64,000 nucleotides of DNA from a bacterium (GTDB lineage: Bacteria; Myxococcota_A; Bradymonadia; UBA7976; UBA1532), in NCBI GenBank assembly GCA_030426085.1, contig JAUHYW010000007.1, positions 124,001 to 188,000 on the forward strand, written 5' to 3'. Numbering within the stretch: the stretch's first letter is position 1; each line of letters opens with the position of its first letter. Below, one piece after another: positions 35,590 to 49,838 of this stretch. The position numbers and the translations under genes are program-made. The notes beneath the pieces are model-generated. The model was not told the origin of the DNA. It was given only the letters and a program-made list of their open reading frames with translations, and did not search any database.

Positions 35590-38500
35590 AGCCACCGGCC
35601 GCCATTCACCGCGCCGGGCGAAAGCGGACCGCCGACGCGCCGCCCATCGCCCGCGCGCCCGAGACCCGCACGCCCGAGGCGGTCGAGCCGACCACACCGG
35701 ACGAGCCGCTCGAGAGCCCGCTGTACCTGCGTTTGGACACGCAGCGTTCGGAGACCGGGGAGGCGCCCGAGGGGGCCGGGGGCGAGCTGGCGCGCGAGGC
35801 GCGGGCGGGCGTGGAGCCGGTGAGGGGCGAGCCCGAGGGGGGCGCGAGCGAGACGGCGAAGCGCTCGCAGCGCCCGGTCGCGGCGCCTCCGGTGACGGCG
35901 TCCGTCGGACCGCGGGATGGCACCGGGGAGGAGCCATCTGCGGCCGCCCCCGAGACGCCCTCAGAGACGACAGAGACGCCCACTCGAGCGCGCGACCCAT
36001 GGGCGCCGGTGGCCGCGGATGGCTCGGCTGATGGCACCGGCGCGCAGTCATCGGGTGTGATGCCCGGCGTGAGCCACGGGGCGAAGCCATCCGCGTCGGG
36101 GTCGGCCCAGGCGCCTCGAACCGCTGATGGCAGCCCTGATCGCGAGCCGAGTGGCGCTACAGCCTCCGCGAAGGGCGAGGCCAGACCATCGGCCAGCGCC
36201 GCCCCTGCGGACTCGGTCCCCACCGCCGCCCCGGTCGCGAGTGAAGACCCCGGCGCCGTCCTGACATCCCTCGCCGCCGCGGCGCCGTCCCAGCTCGTGG
36301 GCACCTTTGGCGCGGCCACCGCCGCGTCGAGCGAGGCGCTCGGCCGCCAACGGGACGCCACCGCGGCGTCACTGCCCGAGATCCCGACCCCCACTGGCAT
36401 GGCACCGAGCGAGCACGCCCGCCCCGACGCAGCCGATGGCGTGCCGGGGGCCACCGATGGCATCACCGAGGGCTTGCCGCCCCCGACGACGCCCGAGCCG
36501 CCGACCCCCGAGGCTGGGGCGCCCGAGCTGCCGCCCCCGCCGGCCGCGAAGGCCACCCGCCTCGCCGAGGGGCAGGACGCCGACGCCGACAGCGGAGACC
36601 CCACCCTCGCCGCCTCTGCGCGGGCCTCGCTCTCGGCCGTGCGCCTGCCCCCCGCCGGCGTCCCGACGGCGACGACGCCTGCGGTCCCGCTCGAGGGCGA
36701 AGCCGATCCGACGCGGGTCGACGACGCCGAGGCCGCCGCCCGGTCCGACGTGGGCCAGGCCCGCGACGCGGCTCAGGGCGCCACCCAGGCGGACTTCGGC
36801 GAGCAGGCCATCGCGCCCGCGCCCGACGCGAGCATCCTGCGCCCGTCCACGCCGCTGCGGGATCCCCCGACGGTGGCCGACTCAACCGCCGAGCCCCCTG
36901 CCCTGCCCGCCGCGGCCTACGCCGGTCTCGACGCCGAAGCCGCCGCCCCGCTCGACGCGGCGCTCGCCGCCGAGCGGGATCGCTACGCCGAGGGGCAGGC
37001 CGGCTTCGAGCGCGATCGCGCCGCGGCCCTCGACGACGCCGACGGGCAGATCGCGTCCGCCGAATCGGACGCTGCCGAGCGCCAGCGCGACGCCCGACGC
37101 ACCGCCATCGACGAGGTCGACGGCGCCCGCGCCGACTGGCAGCAGGAGATCGAGACGGTCGACGCCGACGCTCGGACGGCGGCCGAAGAGAGCCGGGCCG
37201 AGCATACGAGCCGGATCGACGAAGAGAGGACATCGGCCGACCGCGAGGCCGCCGAACACATGCGCGAGGCGGAGGCCGACGCCGCCGCCAAGACAGCCGA
37301 AGCCGACCGCGAGGCGGCGCAGAAGAAGCAGGAGGCCGAGGAGGAGTCGGATGGCTTCTGGGGCTGGGTCAAAGCCAAGGCCAAGGCATTCATCGACGGC
37401 CTCAAGTCGGTGGTCAATGCCATCTACGATGGCTTGCGCGCGGCGGTCAAGGCCATCTTCGACGCCGCCAAGGCCATCGCGCTGGGCGTCATCGAGCTGG
37501 CTCGAAAAGTCATCGTGGGTCTCATCGCGGCGTTCGGCGAAGCGCTGAAGCTCATCGTGCGCACCGCGCTGGCGGCGTTCCCGAAGCTGGCCGACAAGTT
37601 CTGCGGTCTCATCGATCGGGCCGTCGAGCGGGCCACCGCCGCGGTGAACACCATCGCCGAGGGGCTCAAGACGGCGGTCGCGGCGATCATCGACTTCGTG
37701 GCGAGCACCATCGACGGGCTGCTCTCGCTCGTTCAGGGCCTGTACAATGCGTGCTTCACGATCATCGGCATGCTCGTCACCGGCGAGTGGAAGGCCATCT
37801 TGAAAGGCGTCTCGAACCTGATCGAAGCGGCGAAGCTCGCCCCGGATCTGTTCGAGATCGCGGCCTACGAGGAGCTGCTCGGCGGCGATCTCGATCAGCC
37901 GCTGCCGGCTCAGACGCTCATCGCCGCCGGCCGCACGCCGCCGACGACGGAGGGCGGGTCGGCGGGGGTCGGGGCGCCGTCCGAGATGCCTCAGCCGCCG
38001 TGGAGCACGGCCAATGTGGGCGTCGATCCCGTCGCCGACGACTTCCCGCTCTCGCCCGAGCTCGCGGCCGATATCCTGGCCCGCACCGGGGGCGACGGCG
38101 CGGTGGAGTTCGGCCACAGCGACGACGCCGACCGTGATCTGAGCGCGATGCTGGGGGTGGGCGGACCCGAGGCCGCCGGCCCGGCCCCGTCCGCGGCCGC
38201 CCCCGAGGCCATCCCCGACGACGGCCTGACACCGCAGGAGCGGGCCGAGGTCAAGTGGACCCTCATGAAGAAGGGCCTCGCCGAGTGGTGGGACGCCAAC
38301 TGGCCGTTCGTGCTCGCGGGGGGCATCCTGGCGGTCGTCGGCTTCATCGCGGCCAACATCCTGACCGGCGGGGCCGTGCTCGCCGCCGTGCCCGTGCTCC
38401 TCTCGGCCCTGGGACCGCTCTTCGCCGGCCTCGCCGCGCTCCAGCTCGCCAAGCACCTCGGTGACTACCTCGAGAAAGGCTGGGCCGGCGATCTGCGCGG

Positions 38501-39683
38501 CGGCGGGAAGAGCCTGGCCAAGGGGCTGGCGGCGGCGGCCATCGAGCTGCTGTCGTGGCTCACGTTCAAGGTGGGGGGCGCGGCGCTCAAGGGCGCCAAG
38601 GCGGCCGCGAAGGGCGTCGCCAAGGGCGCGCAGACCGTCGCCCGGGGCGCGAGCCGGGCCGGACGGACCCTCACGAGCGCCGGCCGTCGGGCGGGGCAGT
38701 ATGTCGTCAAGCAAGGCAAGGTGCTGCTGCGCGGCGTAGCCCGCAGCGGCATCGGGCGGGCGGCGAAGCGGCTGGACGACTTCGGCAAGCGGCTGCTGGC
38801 GAAGACCCGGTTCAAAGGCTTCCGGGTGCGGGTGCAGGGGCGATGGTTCGTTCTCGAGGGCAAGGTCAACCCGTGGGTCAAGCTCGCGGAGGGCCGGCTC
38901 GTCGAGGTCGACGGGCCGCAGGCGGGCGCGATCGAGGTCGACGACGTGGCGGTCGCGCAGGCTCGATTCGACACGCTCCGCGCCCTTCGTCGCCAGGGTG
39001 ACGAAGCCTCCGAAGCCTGGAAGGCCCGCGCGCGCAAGGCCGAAGGCGAAGCGTTCGATCGCGCGCATGCCGACACCGACCCTGCGTTCAAGCAAGCCGA
39101 GCTCGCGGATCGCTTCCACACCCAGGGCGGCAAGATCGACGAGCTGGATCGCATCGCGGCCAACGACGCCACGAGCCTGCGAAACTGGGAGGGCACCAAA
39201 GAGATGCTCGAGCGTCACCTCGGGATCTCGCGGGAGCGATTCTGGAAGCCCATCGAAGAGGCATGGACGGCCCGAGAGGTGGACGACGCGATCGCAGCGC
39301 TGAACCGCCTGGACAAACGGGCCGCCGGCTTTCGGAACGCGAACCACAAGAAGAAGGTCCGGGAGATCGTCCGCAACTGGCGCGAGAAGCTGGCCCACAA
39401 GCAGCGACGTCTGGCCGCACAGCAGAAGAAGCTGCGCTCGGACGACGAGCTGATCGACGAGATCCTGACGCCCGGCACGAAGGACGTCTACGCCAACAGC
39501 CGGGCGCAGGCCGAGCGCATTCAGGACGCCCTCGAAGCGGCCGACACCCGGGCCCCGACCACCCAGTTCCATGGGCCGGAGGCGCACCGCGGGCACGGCA
39601 CGGCGCCCGAGGATCTGCACTTCAACGTCGAAGGCCACCTCAACGGTGTCGACTACAAGGTCCACATCTACTACCCTCGCTGA
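35586..39683 (+). CDS. Putative eCIS cargo toxin 1 (large modular protein)
   Basis: 1365 residues, translationally overlapped with the ATPase. Residues 45-50 are PLYLRL, shared with cargo 2. Residues about 60-440 are Pro/Ala/Glu-rich and disordered-looking; about 460-585 are charged coiled coil; ESDGFWGW at 587-594 opens a run of amphipathic helices; near 905-960 is a hydrophobic stretch (WPFVLAGGILAVVGFIAANILTGG split by glycines) able to enter a membrane; then a block with FRVRVQGRWFVLEGKVNPWVKLA. From about residue 1100 a different, Lys/Arg-rich C-terminal domain begins and ends in HFNVEGHLNGVDYKVHIYYPR. This design fits polymorphic toxins loaded into eCIS; the activity of the C-terminal domain is not recognised. 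Confidence 0.6.
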   Translation: MKPPAAIHRAGRKRTADAPPIARAPETRTPEAVEPTTPDEPLESPLYLRLDTQRSETGEAPEGAGGELAREARAGVEPVRGEPEGGASETAKRSQRPVAAPPVTASVGPRDGTGEEPSAAAPETPSETTETPTRARDPWAPVAADGSADGTGAQSSGVMPGVSHGAKPSASGSAQAPRTADGSPDREPSGATASAKGEARPSASAAPADSVPTAAPVASEDPGAVLTSLAAAAPSQLVGTFGAATAASSEALGRQRDATAASLPEIPTPTGMAPSEHARPDAADGVPGATDGITEGLPPPTTPEPPTPEAGAPELPPPPAAKATRLAEGQDADADSGDPTLAASARASLSAVRLPPAGVPTATTPAVPLEGEADPTRVDDAEAAARSDVGQARDAAQGATQADFGEQAIAPAPDASILRPSTPLRDPPTVADSTAEPPALPAAAYAGLDAEAAAPLDAALAAERDRYAEGQAGFERDRAAALDDADGQIASAESDAAERQRDARRTAIDEVDGARADWQQEIETVDADARTAAEESRAEHTSRIDEERTSADREAAEHMREAEADAAAKTAEADREAAQKKQEAEEESDGFWGWVKAKAKAFIDGLKSVVNAIYDGLRAAVKAIFDAAKAIALGVIELARKVIVGLIAAFGEALKLIVRTALAAFPKLADKFCGLIDRAVERATAAVNTIAEGLKTAVAAIIDFVASTIDGLLSLVQGLYNACFTIIGMLVTGEWKAILKGVSNLIEAAKLAPDLFEIAAYEELLGGDLDQPLPAQTLIAAGRTPPTTEGGSAGVGAPSEMPQPPWSTANVGVDPVADDFPLSPELAADILARTGGDGAVEFGHSDDADRDLSAMLGVGGPEAAGPAPSAAAPEAIPDDGLTPQERAEVKWTLMKKGLAEWWDANWPFVLAGGILAVVGFIAANILTGGAVLAAVPVLLSALGPLFAGLAALQLAKHLGDYLEKGWAGDLRGGGKSLAKGLAAAAIELLSWLTFKVGGAALKGAKAAAKGVAKGAQTVARGASRAGRTLTSAGRRAGQYVVKQGKVLLRGVARSGIGRAAKRLDDFGKRLLAKTRFKGFRVRVQGRWFVLEGKVNPWVKLAEGRLVEVDGPQAGAIEVDDVAVAQARFDTLRALRRQGDEASEAWKARARKAEGEAFDRAHADTDPAFKQAELADRFHTQGGKIDELDRIAANDATSLRNWEGTKEMLERHLGISRERFWKPIEEAWTAREVDDAIAALNRLDKRAAGFRNANHKKKVREIVRNWREKLAHKQRRLAAQQKKLRSDDELIDEILTPGTKDVYANSRAQAERIQDALEAADTRAPTTQFHGPEAHRGHGTAPEDLHFNVEGHLNGVDYKVHIYYPR

Positions 39684-39690
39684 GGTCTCG

Positions 39691-41298
39691 ATGAGCGCGC
39701 GCCTTCACATCCTGCCGCTCGCCCCGCTCTCACCCGAGCGTTTCGGCGACCACCCGCTCGCGACGACGATGCAATACACATGGCATGGGGTGCCGCTGAA
39801 CGCGCGCGCTGTCGTGCCCACAGAAGACGACGTCACGTCCGCCGTGGTCCCACGACTCGAGACGCTGCTGCCCGCCTGGCACGGCCCGACACCGCGCCGG
39901 GGGAAGGCGTTGGCCGCGGTGGGCTCCTCGACCGAGCGGCTCGCCGTCATCTCGTCCCTCATCGACGGGTATGGCGCGCCGACCGCCATCACGGCGTCCG
40001 TCCGGGGCCTCGGCGCGTTCGGGCGGGCCGGTCTCGATAAGCACCGGGTCGCCATGCCCGCGGCGCTCGGGCACGGGGCCCGCCATGCGTGCACGACGCG
40101 GGTGGCCGACCCGGAGACCGCGCAGGGCCTCCTCACGAGCGATGCCCCGATCTGGCTGCTCTTCGGGCTCGACGAGCCCGAGCCATTCATCGCGGCGATG
40201 CTCGCGTCGGCCATCGAGCTGTCATCCTGGCCCGATCTGCTCGCCCGATGCGTCGCGCGGGTCGTGGCCGGGTCGCGAGAGGAGGTCATGCGCATCGACG
40301 TCGCGGACACGACATCGGATCGGCTCCTCCACACCCTCTCATCGGTGACGTCCCGCGACGCGACGCCCCCCAGCCAGTGGAAGAGAGTGGCCCGGTCGGA
40401 CGCGAGCGAGGTCGGCGACGACGCGCTGGCGCTCATGGGCCACGGCAGCCTGTCCGCGCTCGTCGGTGAACCCGTCCGGCAGATCGAGTTGACCTCGCAT
40501 CCCCGCAACCCGTGGATCGACACGTCGACCCTGGCCCGACTGCCCCGACTGGATGCGCTCGCGGTCAACGAGGGTTGCGTGTGGTCACTCTCGGGGTTGG
40601 AGCGCCTCCAGAGCCTGCGACTGCCGAGCCCACCCCTCTCGGGATGGGAGGCCCTGTCTGCCTTCGAACGCCTGCGATCCCTCGATTCGGGGTACGCGAC
40701 GCGGGCGCTCGTCGATGCCATTGCCGGCTGCCCGCGGCTCCGCGACCTCGAAATCTGTGAGACAGACGACCCGGAAGGCATCCTGGCATCTATCCCACAG
40801 CTCCGAGGGCTGGAAGCGCTCACGCTCGGCTTCGGCGTATCGGATCTGACGCCCATCGGTCGGTTGTCATCGTTGGAAGGATTGTCGCTGCTCGACCCAG
40901 CGAAGGTGCCACCCGACCTCGCGCCGCTGGCGAAGTGCACCCGGCTGCGGCGGCTGCGCCTGCCCCTCCAGAACGGCCTCCGCGGGTTGGCGCCCATCGC
41001 AGGGCTCGCGATCGAGGAGTTGTTCCTCGGCGAGGACGACATCGACTTCGAGCCGCTCGCGCACATGACCGCGCTGCGGACGCTCGTCCTGCGAGGGCGC
41101 CCGCTGCCCCCCGGTCTCTACGCTCGGCTCGCCGCGGTGGAGACCCTGGTGATCGAGGGCGTGGCCGACCTCGACCTGACGCCCATCGCAGCCATGCCAC
41201 GGCTGCGGCGCCTCGATCTCTTCGATTCGACGGTCCGGGATCCGGTGCCATCGTTGGAAGGCATCGAGGTCGAGAACCTGGAGGTCACGCCCCGATGA
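39691..41298 (+). CDS. Leucine-rich-repeat protein paired with cargo 1
   Basis: 535 residues starting seven bases after the cargo 1 stop. Residues 1-270 have no recognised domain. From about 276 to the end there are leucine-rich repeats with the spacing L-x-x-L-x-x-L-x-[LV], for example [41 protein letters not shown]. No signal peptide. LRRs are protein-binding scaffolds. The immediate downstream position, repeated for cargo 2, suggests an immunity protein, loading chaperone or toxin partner; the sequence does not decide which. It ends in ATGA overlap with a 26-codon frame. Confidence 0.65.
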   Translation: MSARLHILPLAPLSPERFGDHPLATTMQYTWHGVPLNARAVVPTEDDVTSAVVPRLETLLPAWHGPTPRRGKALAAVGSSTERLAVISSLIDGYGAPTAITASVRGLGAFGRAGLDKHRVAMPAALGHGARHACTTRVADPETAQGLLTSDAPIWLLFGLDEPEPFIAAMLASAIELSSWPDLLARCVARVVAGSREEVMRIDVADTTSDRLLHTLSSVTSRDATPPSQWKRVARSDASEVGDDALALMGHGSLSALVGEPVRQIELTSHPRNPWIDTSTLARLPRLDALAVNEGCVWSLSGLERLQSLRLPSPPLSGWEALSAFERLRSLDSGYATRALVDAIAGCPRLRDLEICETDDPEGILASIPQLRGLEALTLGFGVSDLTPIGRLSSLEGLSLLDPAKVPPDLAPLAKCTRLRRLRLPLQNGLRGLAPIAGLAIEELFLGEDDIDFEPLAHMTALRTLVLRGRPLPPGLYARLAAVETLVIEGVADLDLTPIAAMPRLRRLDLFDSTVRDPVPSLEGIEVENLEVTPR

Positions 41299-41371
41299 GC
41301 GCGCCCGCCCACTCGCTGCGTCCATCGACGCGGCCCGCCACTCATCGCTCCGAGCCACGGGGAGGCCGGGC

Positions 41372-41375
<4 letters not shown>
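41295..41375 (+). CDS. Possible 26-codon linker ORF
   Basis: ATG at 41295 overlaps the LRR stop (ATGA) and its own stop overlaps the cargo 2 GTG start (GTGA). The product would be 26 basic, Pro-rich residues. The double overlap would let ribosomes pass from the LRR gene to cargo 2. It has no clear ribosome site and may be chance. Confidence 0.2.
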
Positions 41376-46035
<4,660 letters not shown>

Positions 46036-46039
<4 letters not shown>

Positions 46040-47871
46040 TGCACGATCCCCTGCTCGGCCCGCTCGGCGAACCCTGGGCCGCGTGTGATCGCTTCAGATG
46101 GCTCGGTGCCATCTCAGCTCGCTCCGAGTCCCACGCCGAGGTCGCGTTCGAGGATGCGCTCACGCCCATCGCCGCCTCGGCACGGATCGCGCCTTCGCGC
46201 ACGCTCCGTGAGATGCTTGACGGGCAGCCTCCACCGGTCTGGTGGACGTCAGTCCGCCGCTTGGTGCCGAGCGACGCCGGGCTCGACACTCGGGGTCTCC
46301 TGAAGTTGCTCGACGCGGTGGATGTGTCCCACATCACCCACCTCGATCTGGACGCGCCATCTCTCGACGGGCGGGCGCTGGTCGCCGCCACCCGGGCAAT
46401 GCCCGCGCTGGAGACACTCTTCGTCAGCCGCCTCGACTGGGATGGGTTCGACGCCTCCGCCGTGAGCGGCGGGGTGTCGACGCTCGCGCTGAACGCACCA
46501 CCCGAAGCCCCGCTGAGCCGGCTGCTGGCGTCGGCATTGGGTGAATCGCTTCGCTGGCTCTCGGTGCGCCCGCGAAGCGGCGGGGTCGAGCGATGGTGGA
46601 CCGGGATGGGCTCGCTGTCCGGCTTGGCAATTCACGGGGGGGTGGGTGTCGCCGAACTGCTCGCGGATGGGCTGCCGGCCTCCCTCGAAGCACTCACCGT
46701 AGCCGGGGCATCCGGACCGGACGTCGGCCGCCAAGTCGCCCGAGCCGTGCGCTCGGCGCTGGGCGCCCTGAACCTGTCGCGCACCCCTCTCTCACGGGAC
46801 GACGCCCGGGCGCTGGGCGACACACCGTGGTTCGGCGACTTGCACGAGTTGCGTCTTTCCCATACCCGACTCGACAGAGCGTCGGCGCGCGCGCTCGCGG
46901 AGAAGGCGAGCACGGTGCGCGCGCTCGAGTTGGCACACACGCCCGTCGAAGTCCGGAGCCTGCGCGATCTGCCTTCGCTGGTCTCGCTGGACGTGAGCCA
47001 CTCTCCTCACATCGACGATGGTCTCGCCACGGTCGTCACGCAGAACCCCGATCTGGAGGTGCTGATCGCCTCCGGGTGCGCGCTCACCGACGAGGGTCTG
47101 AAGGCGATGCCATCTCAATCTTCGATCGCACGCCTACTCGTCGATCGCACATCGGTGACCGGGCGTGGACTGAGCCACGTCTTGAGCGGTCACTTCCCAT
47201 CGATCGCGACCCTCGACGCTTCCGGCTGCACGCTGGGAGAGGTCCCATCGCCGGGGTCGGATCGATGCGCATCGCTCGAACACCTCTGGTTGGAAGACAT
47301 CCGCTGCCACCCGCTTCAGCCGCACGAGTTCTTCGACCCCGAACGGATGCCCGCGCTCGTCTCGCTGCGATGGGGCGACCGGCTCGCCACGCGGTCGATC
47401 GCGGAGGGCCTCGCGCGATTGGGATCGCGGTGCCCGATCCGGGAGTTGAGGCTCGGGGCGAGCATCTACTGGGCAGGCAGCGATCTGGCAGAGATCGTGA
47501 GCCAGGCGAGCAGTACACTGGTCCGCTTGCAGATCACGGACTGGGGCGGCGGTGAGGCGGCGTTCTTCGACGCGCTGGCCACGGCCGAGACACCCGCGCT
47601 GAGTGAGGTCGATCTGCGGACCGTACCGACGTCGACGCGCGCTGTCGCAGCGCTGCTGTCCGACGAGGCGCCAGCGCGGCCATGGCTCCACCGTTTGTGG
47701 CTCGGCCCCGCATCGATGGACGCGGTCAGAGCTGTGGCTCGAAGCTCTCGCCTGGGGGCGCTCGACGAGATCATCATCACCCCCGGCGAGTCGTTGGACG
47801 TCGACGCGGCTCAGGACCATCTCGCTCACGCACCTCACGCGCGCCCGGAGTCGTACCTGGGGATCGAGTAG
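46036..47871 (+). CDS. Leucine-rich-repeat protein paired with cargo 2
   Basis: 611 residues, ATG overlapping the cargo 2 stop (ATGA). LRRs run through most of the protein (for example [72 protein letters not shown]) with the longer 24-28 residue spacing of ribonuclease-inhibitor-like repeats, so it is built differently from the LRR protein behind cargo 1. No signal peptide. It is the last gene of the run; the next gene is convergent. As for its counterpart, a partner, chaperone or immunity role is inferred from position only. Confidence 0.68.
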
Positions 47872-47907
47872 GCAGGTGGGTGCCCGGCTGGGGCACACAC
47901 CACCCCC

Positions 47908-49584
47908 TCACCACAGCTCGGCGATCTTCGCCCCCGGGTAGTAGTGCCGCAGGATGGCCGCCACGTCCCGCCCGGCGCGGGCGAGCCCCATCGCGCCGTG
48001 CTGGCACATGCCCACCCCGTGACCGAAGCCCCCGCCGCGGAACGTCCAGCTCTCCGGCTCACCGTCGGGGGTACCTCCGGTGCGCGAGGCGACCCACAGC
48101 CCGCTCTTCAGCCCGCCGAGCAGCCGCCGGTTGAGCGACGCGCCCCGGGCCCGGTAGCGGCCGTCGCGGCCGATGTACTCGGCGACGAGCACCCGCCCGC
48201 TGCGGCCGCGCTCGACGGCGCGGATGGTGTGCACCGGGCCGATGGCCGACTTCTTGTTCACCCGCTCGCTGATCTGGCGGCCGGTGCGGGTGACGGTCCA
48301 GCGGAAGACCTTCGATCGGCGGGCGGTGGGCGCGCACCAGGTCTTGGGCGGGTGGTCGATGAAGTGGGCGACGTTGGCCTCGGTGGGGGCGTGGCGCACC
48401 GCGGCGCCGTCGCCGACGCCGGGCATGGTCGCGTCGCGGGCGCCGCCCCACATGGCGTGCCACGCCTCGGTGTGGCCTCCGCACGCCGAGTGGTAGACGG
48501 TGTCGGTGAAGCGGCCGTCGTCGACGAGCAGCTTGCCCCGGGTGGCGCGCACGGCGGCGGTGGTGGTCTCGGTGGCGGCGCCGGCGCCGGTGTAGCTCTG
48601 GCAGTGGGGTTCGGCGCAGAGCTGGTACGGCTCGCCCCGGTGACGCACGCCGATCTTGGACATCAGCATGCCCCGGGCGGTGATCGCCTGGGCTTCGAGC
48701 GCGGCCCGGGGCGCGTTGGGGAAGATCTCGGACGGCACGACGCCCTCGATGAGCGTCTCGGCGGGCACGAGGTTGACGATGGTCAGCCGGCGGTCGGTGC
48801 CGACGAGCGCGAAGAGCTTGCCCTTGTAGCGCCGGGTGCCCTTGCCGTGGCGGGGCCAGCGCACGTCGGTGAGCGCGATCTCGCCGTCGGGTTCGAGCGG
48901 ATCGAGCGAGAGCAGATCCCGGGCGCGCACGACGACGCCGTCGGTGCTGCGGGCGACGATCCAGCCGCCGGGGCGCTGGAGGTACTCGTCGTAGACGGTG
49001 CCCATGATGCGGGCCCGGCCGGCGAGTTGGCGGGCCTTCTTGCGGGCGAGGGTGCGGTTGGGGGCGGGGCTGATGGCGATGGTGACGGCCCGGGTGTCGA
49101 GGGTCTGGCCGCCGAGGCCGAGCAGGGTGCCCGATTCGAAGACGGCGACCTCGTGCCCCATGCCCCGCCAGCGGGCGTGGGCGGTGGCGACCCGCTCGAG
49201 ATCGCGGCCCGAGAAGCGCTCGGCGACGACCCACGATCGGGTCTGCCCGCGGTGGGGCGCGTCGAGGTGGAGGGTCCAGCGGGTGCCGGGCGGGGCGATG
49301 ACGCGGCTGCCCGGGTCGTCGGCCGGGGCCAGCGCGATGGCGGTGGCCGCCTCGAGGGTCAGCCCGCGCCGGCCTTCGAGCAGGCGCACCGTGATGAGCG
49401 GCTCCCCGTCGCGGGCGAAGAGGACCTGATCGGCGTAGAGCATCTCGAGGCGGGTGACCGTCGAGACGTCGGGCGGGCCCACTCCGGTCGCGTCGGCCGG
49501 TCCGGTGGCGAGCGCGAGCAACGAGCCGAGGGTGAGCCCCCCGAGCGAGATCCGGGCCGCGCGGCGCAGTGCGTGGTCGTTCAT
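47908..49584 (-). CDS. SpoIID-domain secreted protein (peptidoglycan lytic type)
   Basis: 558 residues with an N-terminal signal-like segment (LGGLTLGSLLALATGPADA). The C-terminal half has the SpoIID core: ETLIEGVVPSEIFPNAPRAALEAQAITARG with the glutamate used for catalysis in SpoIID lytic transglycosylases, CQSYTG, ACGGHTE, and GGGFGHGVGMCQHGAMGLARAG near the end. Such proteins cut glycan strands denuded of peptides. Outside spore formers they are seen in many Gram-negatives. ATG 49584. It converges on the eCIS operon (36 bases apart) and is divergent from the lipoprotein gene. A link with release of eCIS particles through the wall is conceivable but only positional. Confidence 0.85.
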   Translation of the reverse strand: MNDHALRRAARISLGGLTLGSLLALATGPADATGVGPPDVSTVTRLEMLYADQVLFARDGEPLITVRLLEGRRGLTLEAATAIALAPADDPGSRVIAPPGTRWTLHLDAPHRGQTRSWVVAERFSGRDLERVATAHARWRGMGHEVAVFESGTLLGLGGQTLDTRAVTIAISPAPNRTLARKKARQLAGRARIMGTVYDEYLQRPGGWIVARSTDGVVVRARDLLSLDPLEPDGEIALTDVRWPRHGKGTRRYKGKLFALVGTDRRLTIVNLVPAETLIEGVVPSEIFPNAPRAALEAQAITARGMLMSKIGVRHRGEPYQLCAEPHCQSYTGAGAATETTTAAVRATRGKLLVDDGRFTDTVYHSACGGHTEAWHAMWGGARDATMPGVGDGAAVRHAPTEANVAHFIDHPPKTWCAPTARRSKVFRWTVTRTGRQISERVNKKSAIGPVHTIRAVERGRSGRVLVAEYIGRDGRYRARGASLNRRLLGGLKSGLWVASRTGGTPDGEPESWTFRGGGFGHGVGMCQHGAMGLARAGRDVAAILRHYYPGAKIAELW

Positions 49585-49838
49585 GGGCCCGATGGGGCCA
49601 TCTATGGCGGGCCAGGAAAACACTGTCCTCCTCCGGACGCTTCCCCCGCGTCCTCCCCGGCGGCCTTCCCCGAACCGCCGTCCACGCGGAGGCCGGTTCA
49701 GACCGAGCGTGGACCCCCGAGCATGCACAGTCGGGCGCGCCACGTCCAATCACGGGCAGTGACAGTCTGCGCCCCCCTGGTGCGACGCCGATGGGTGGGG
49801 GTACTCTCCTCAACCGACGATCGGCTGTGGAGGTGCGC

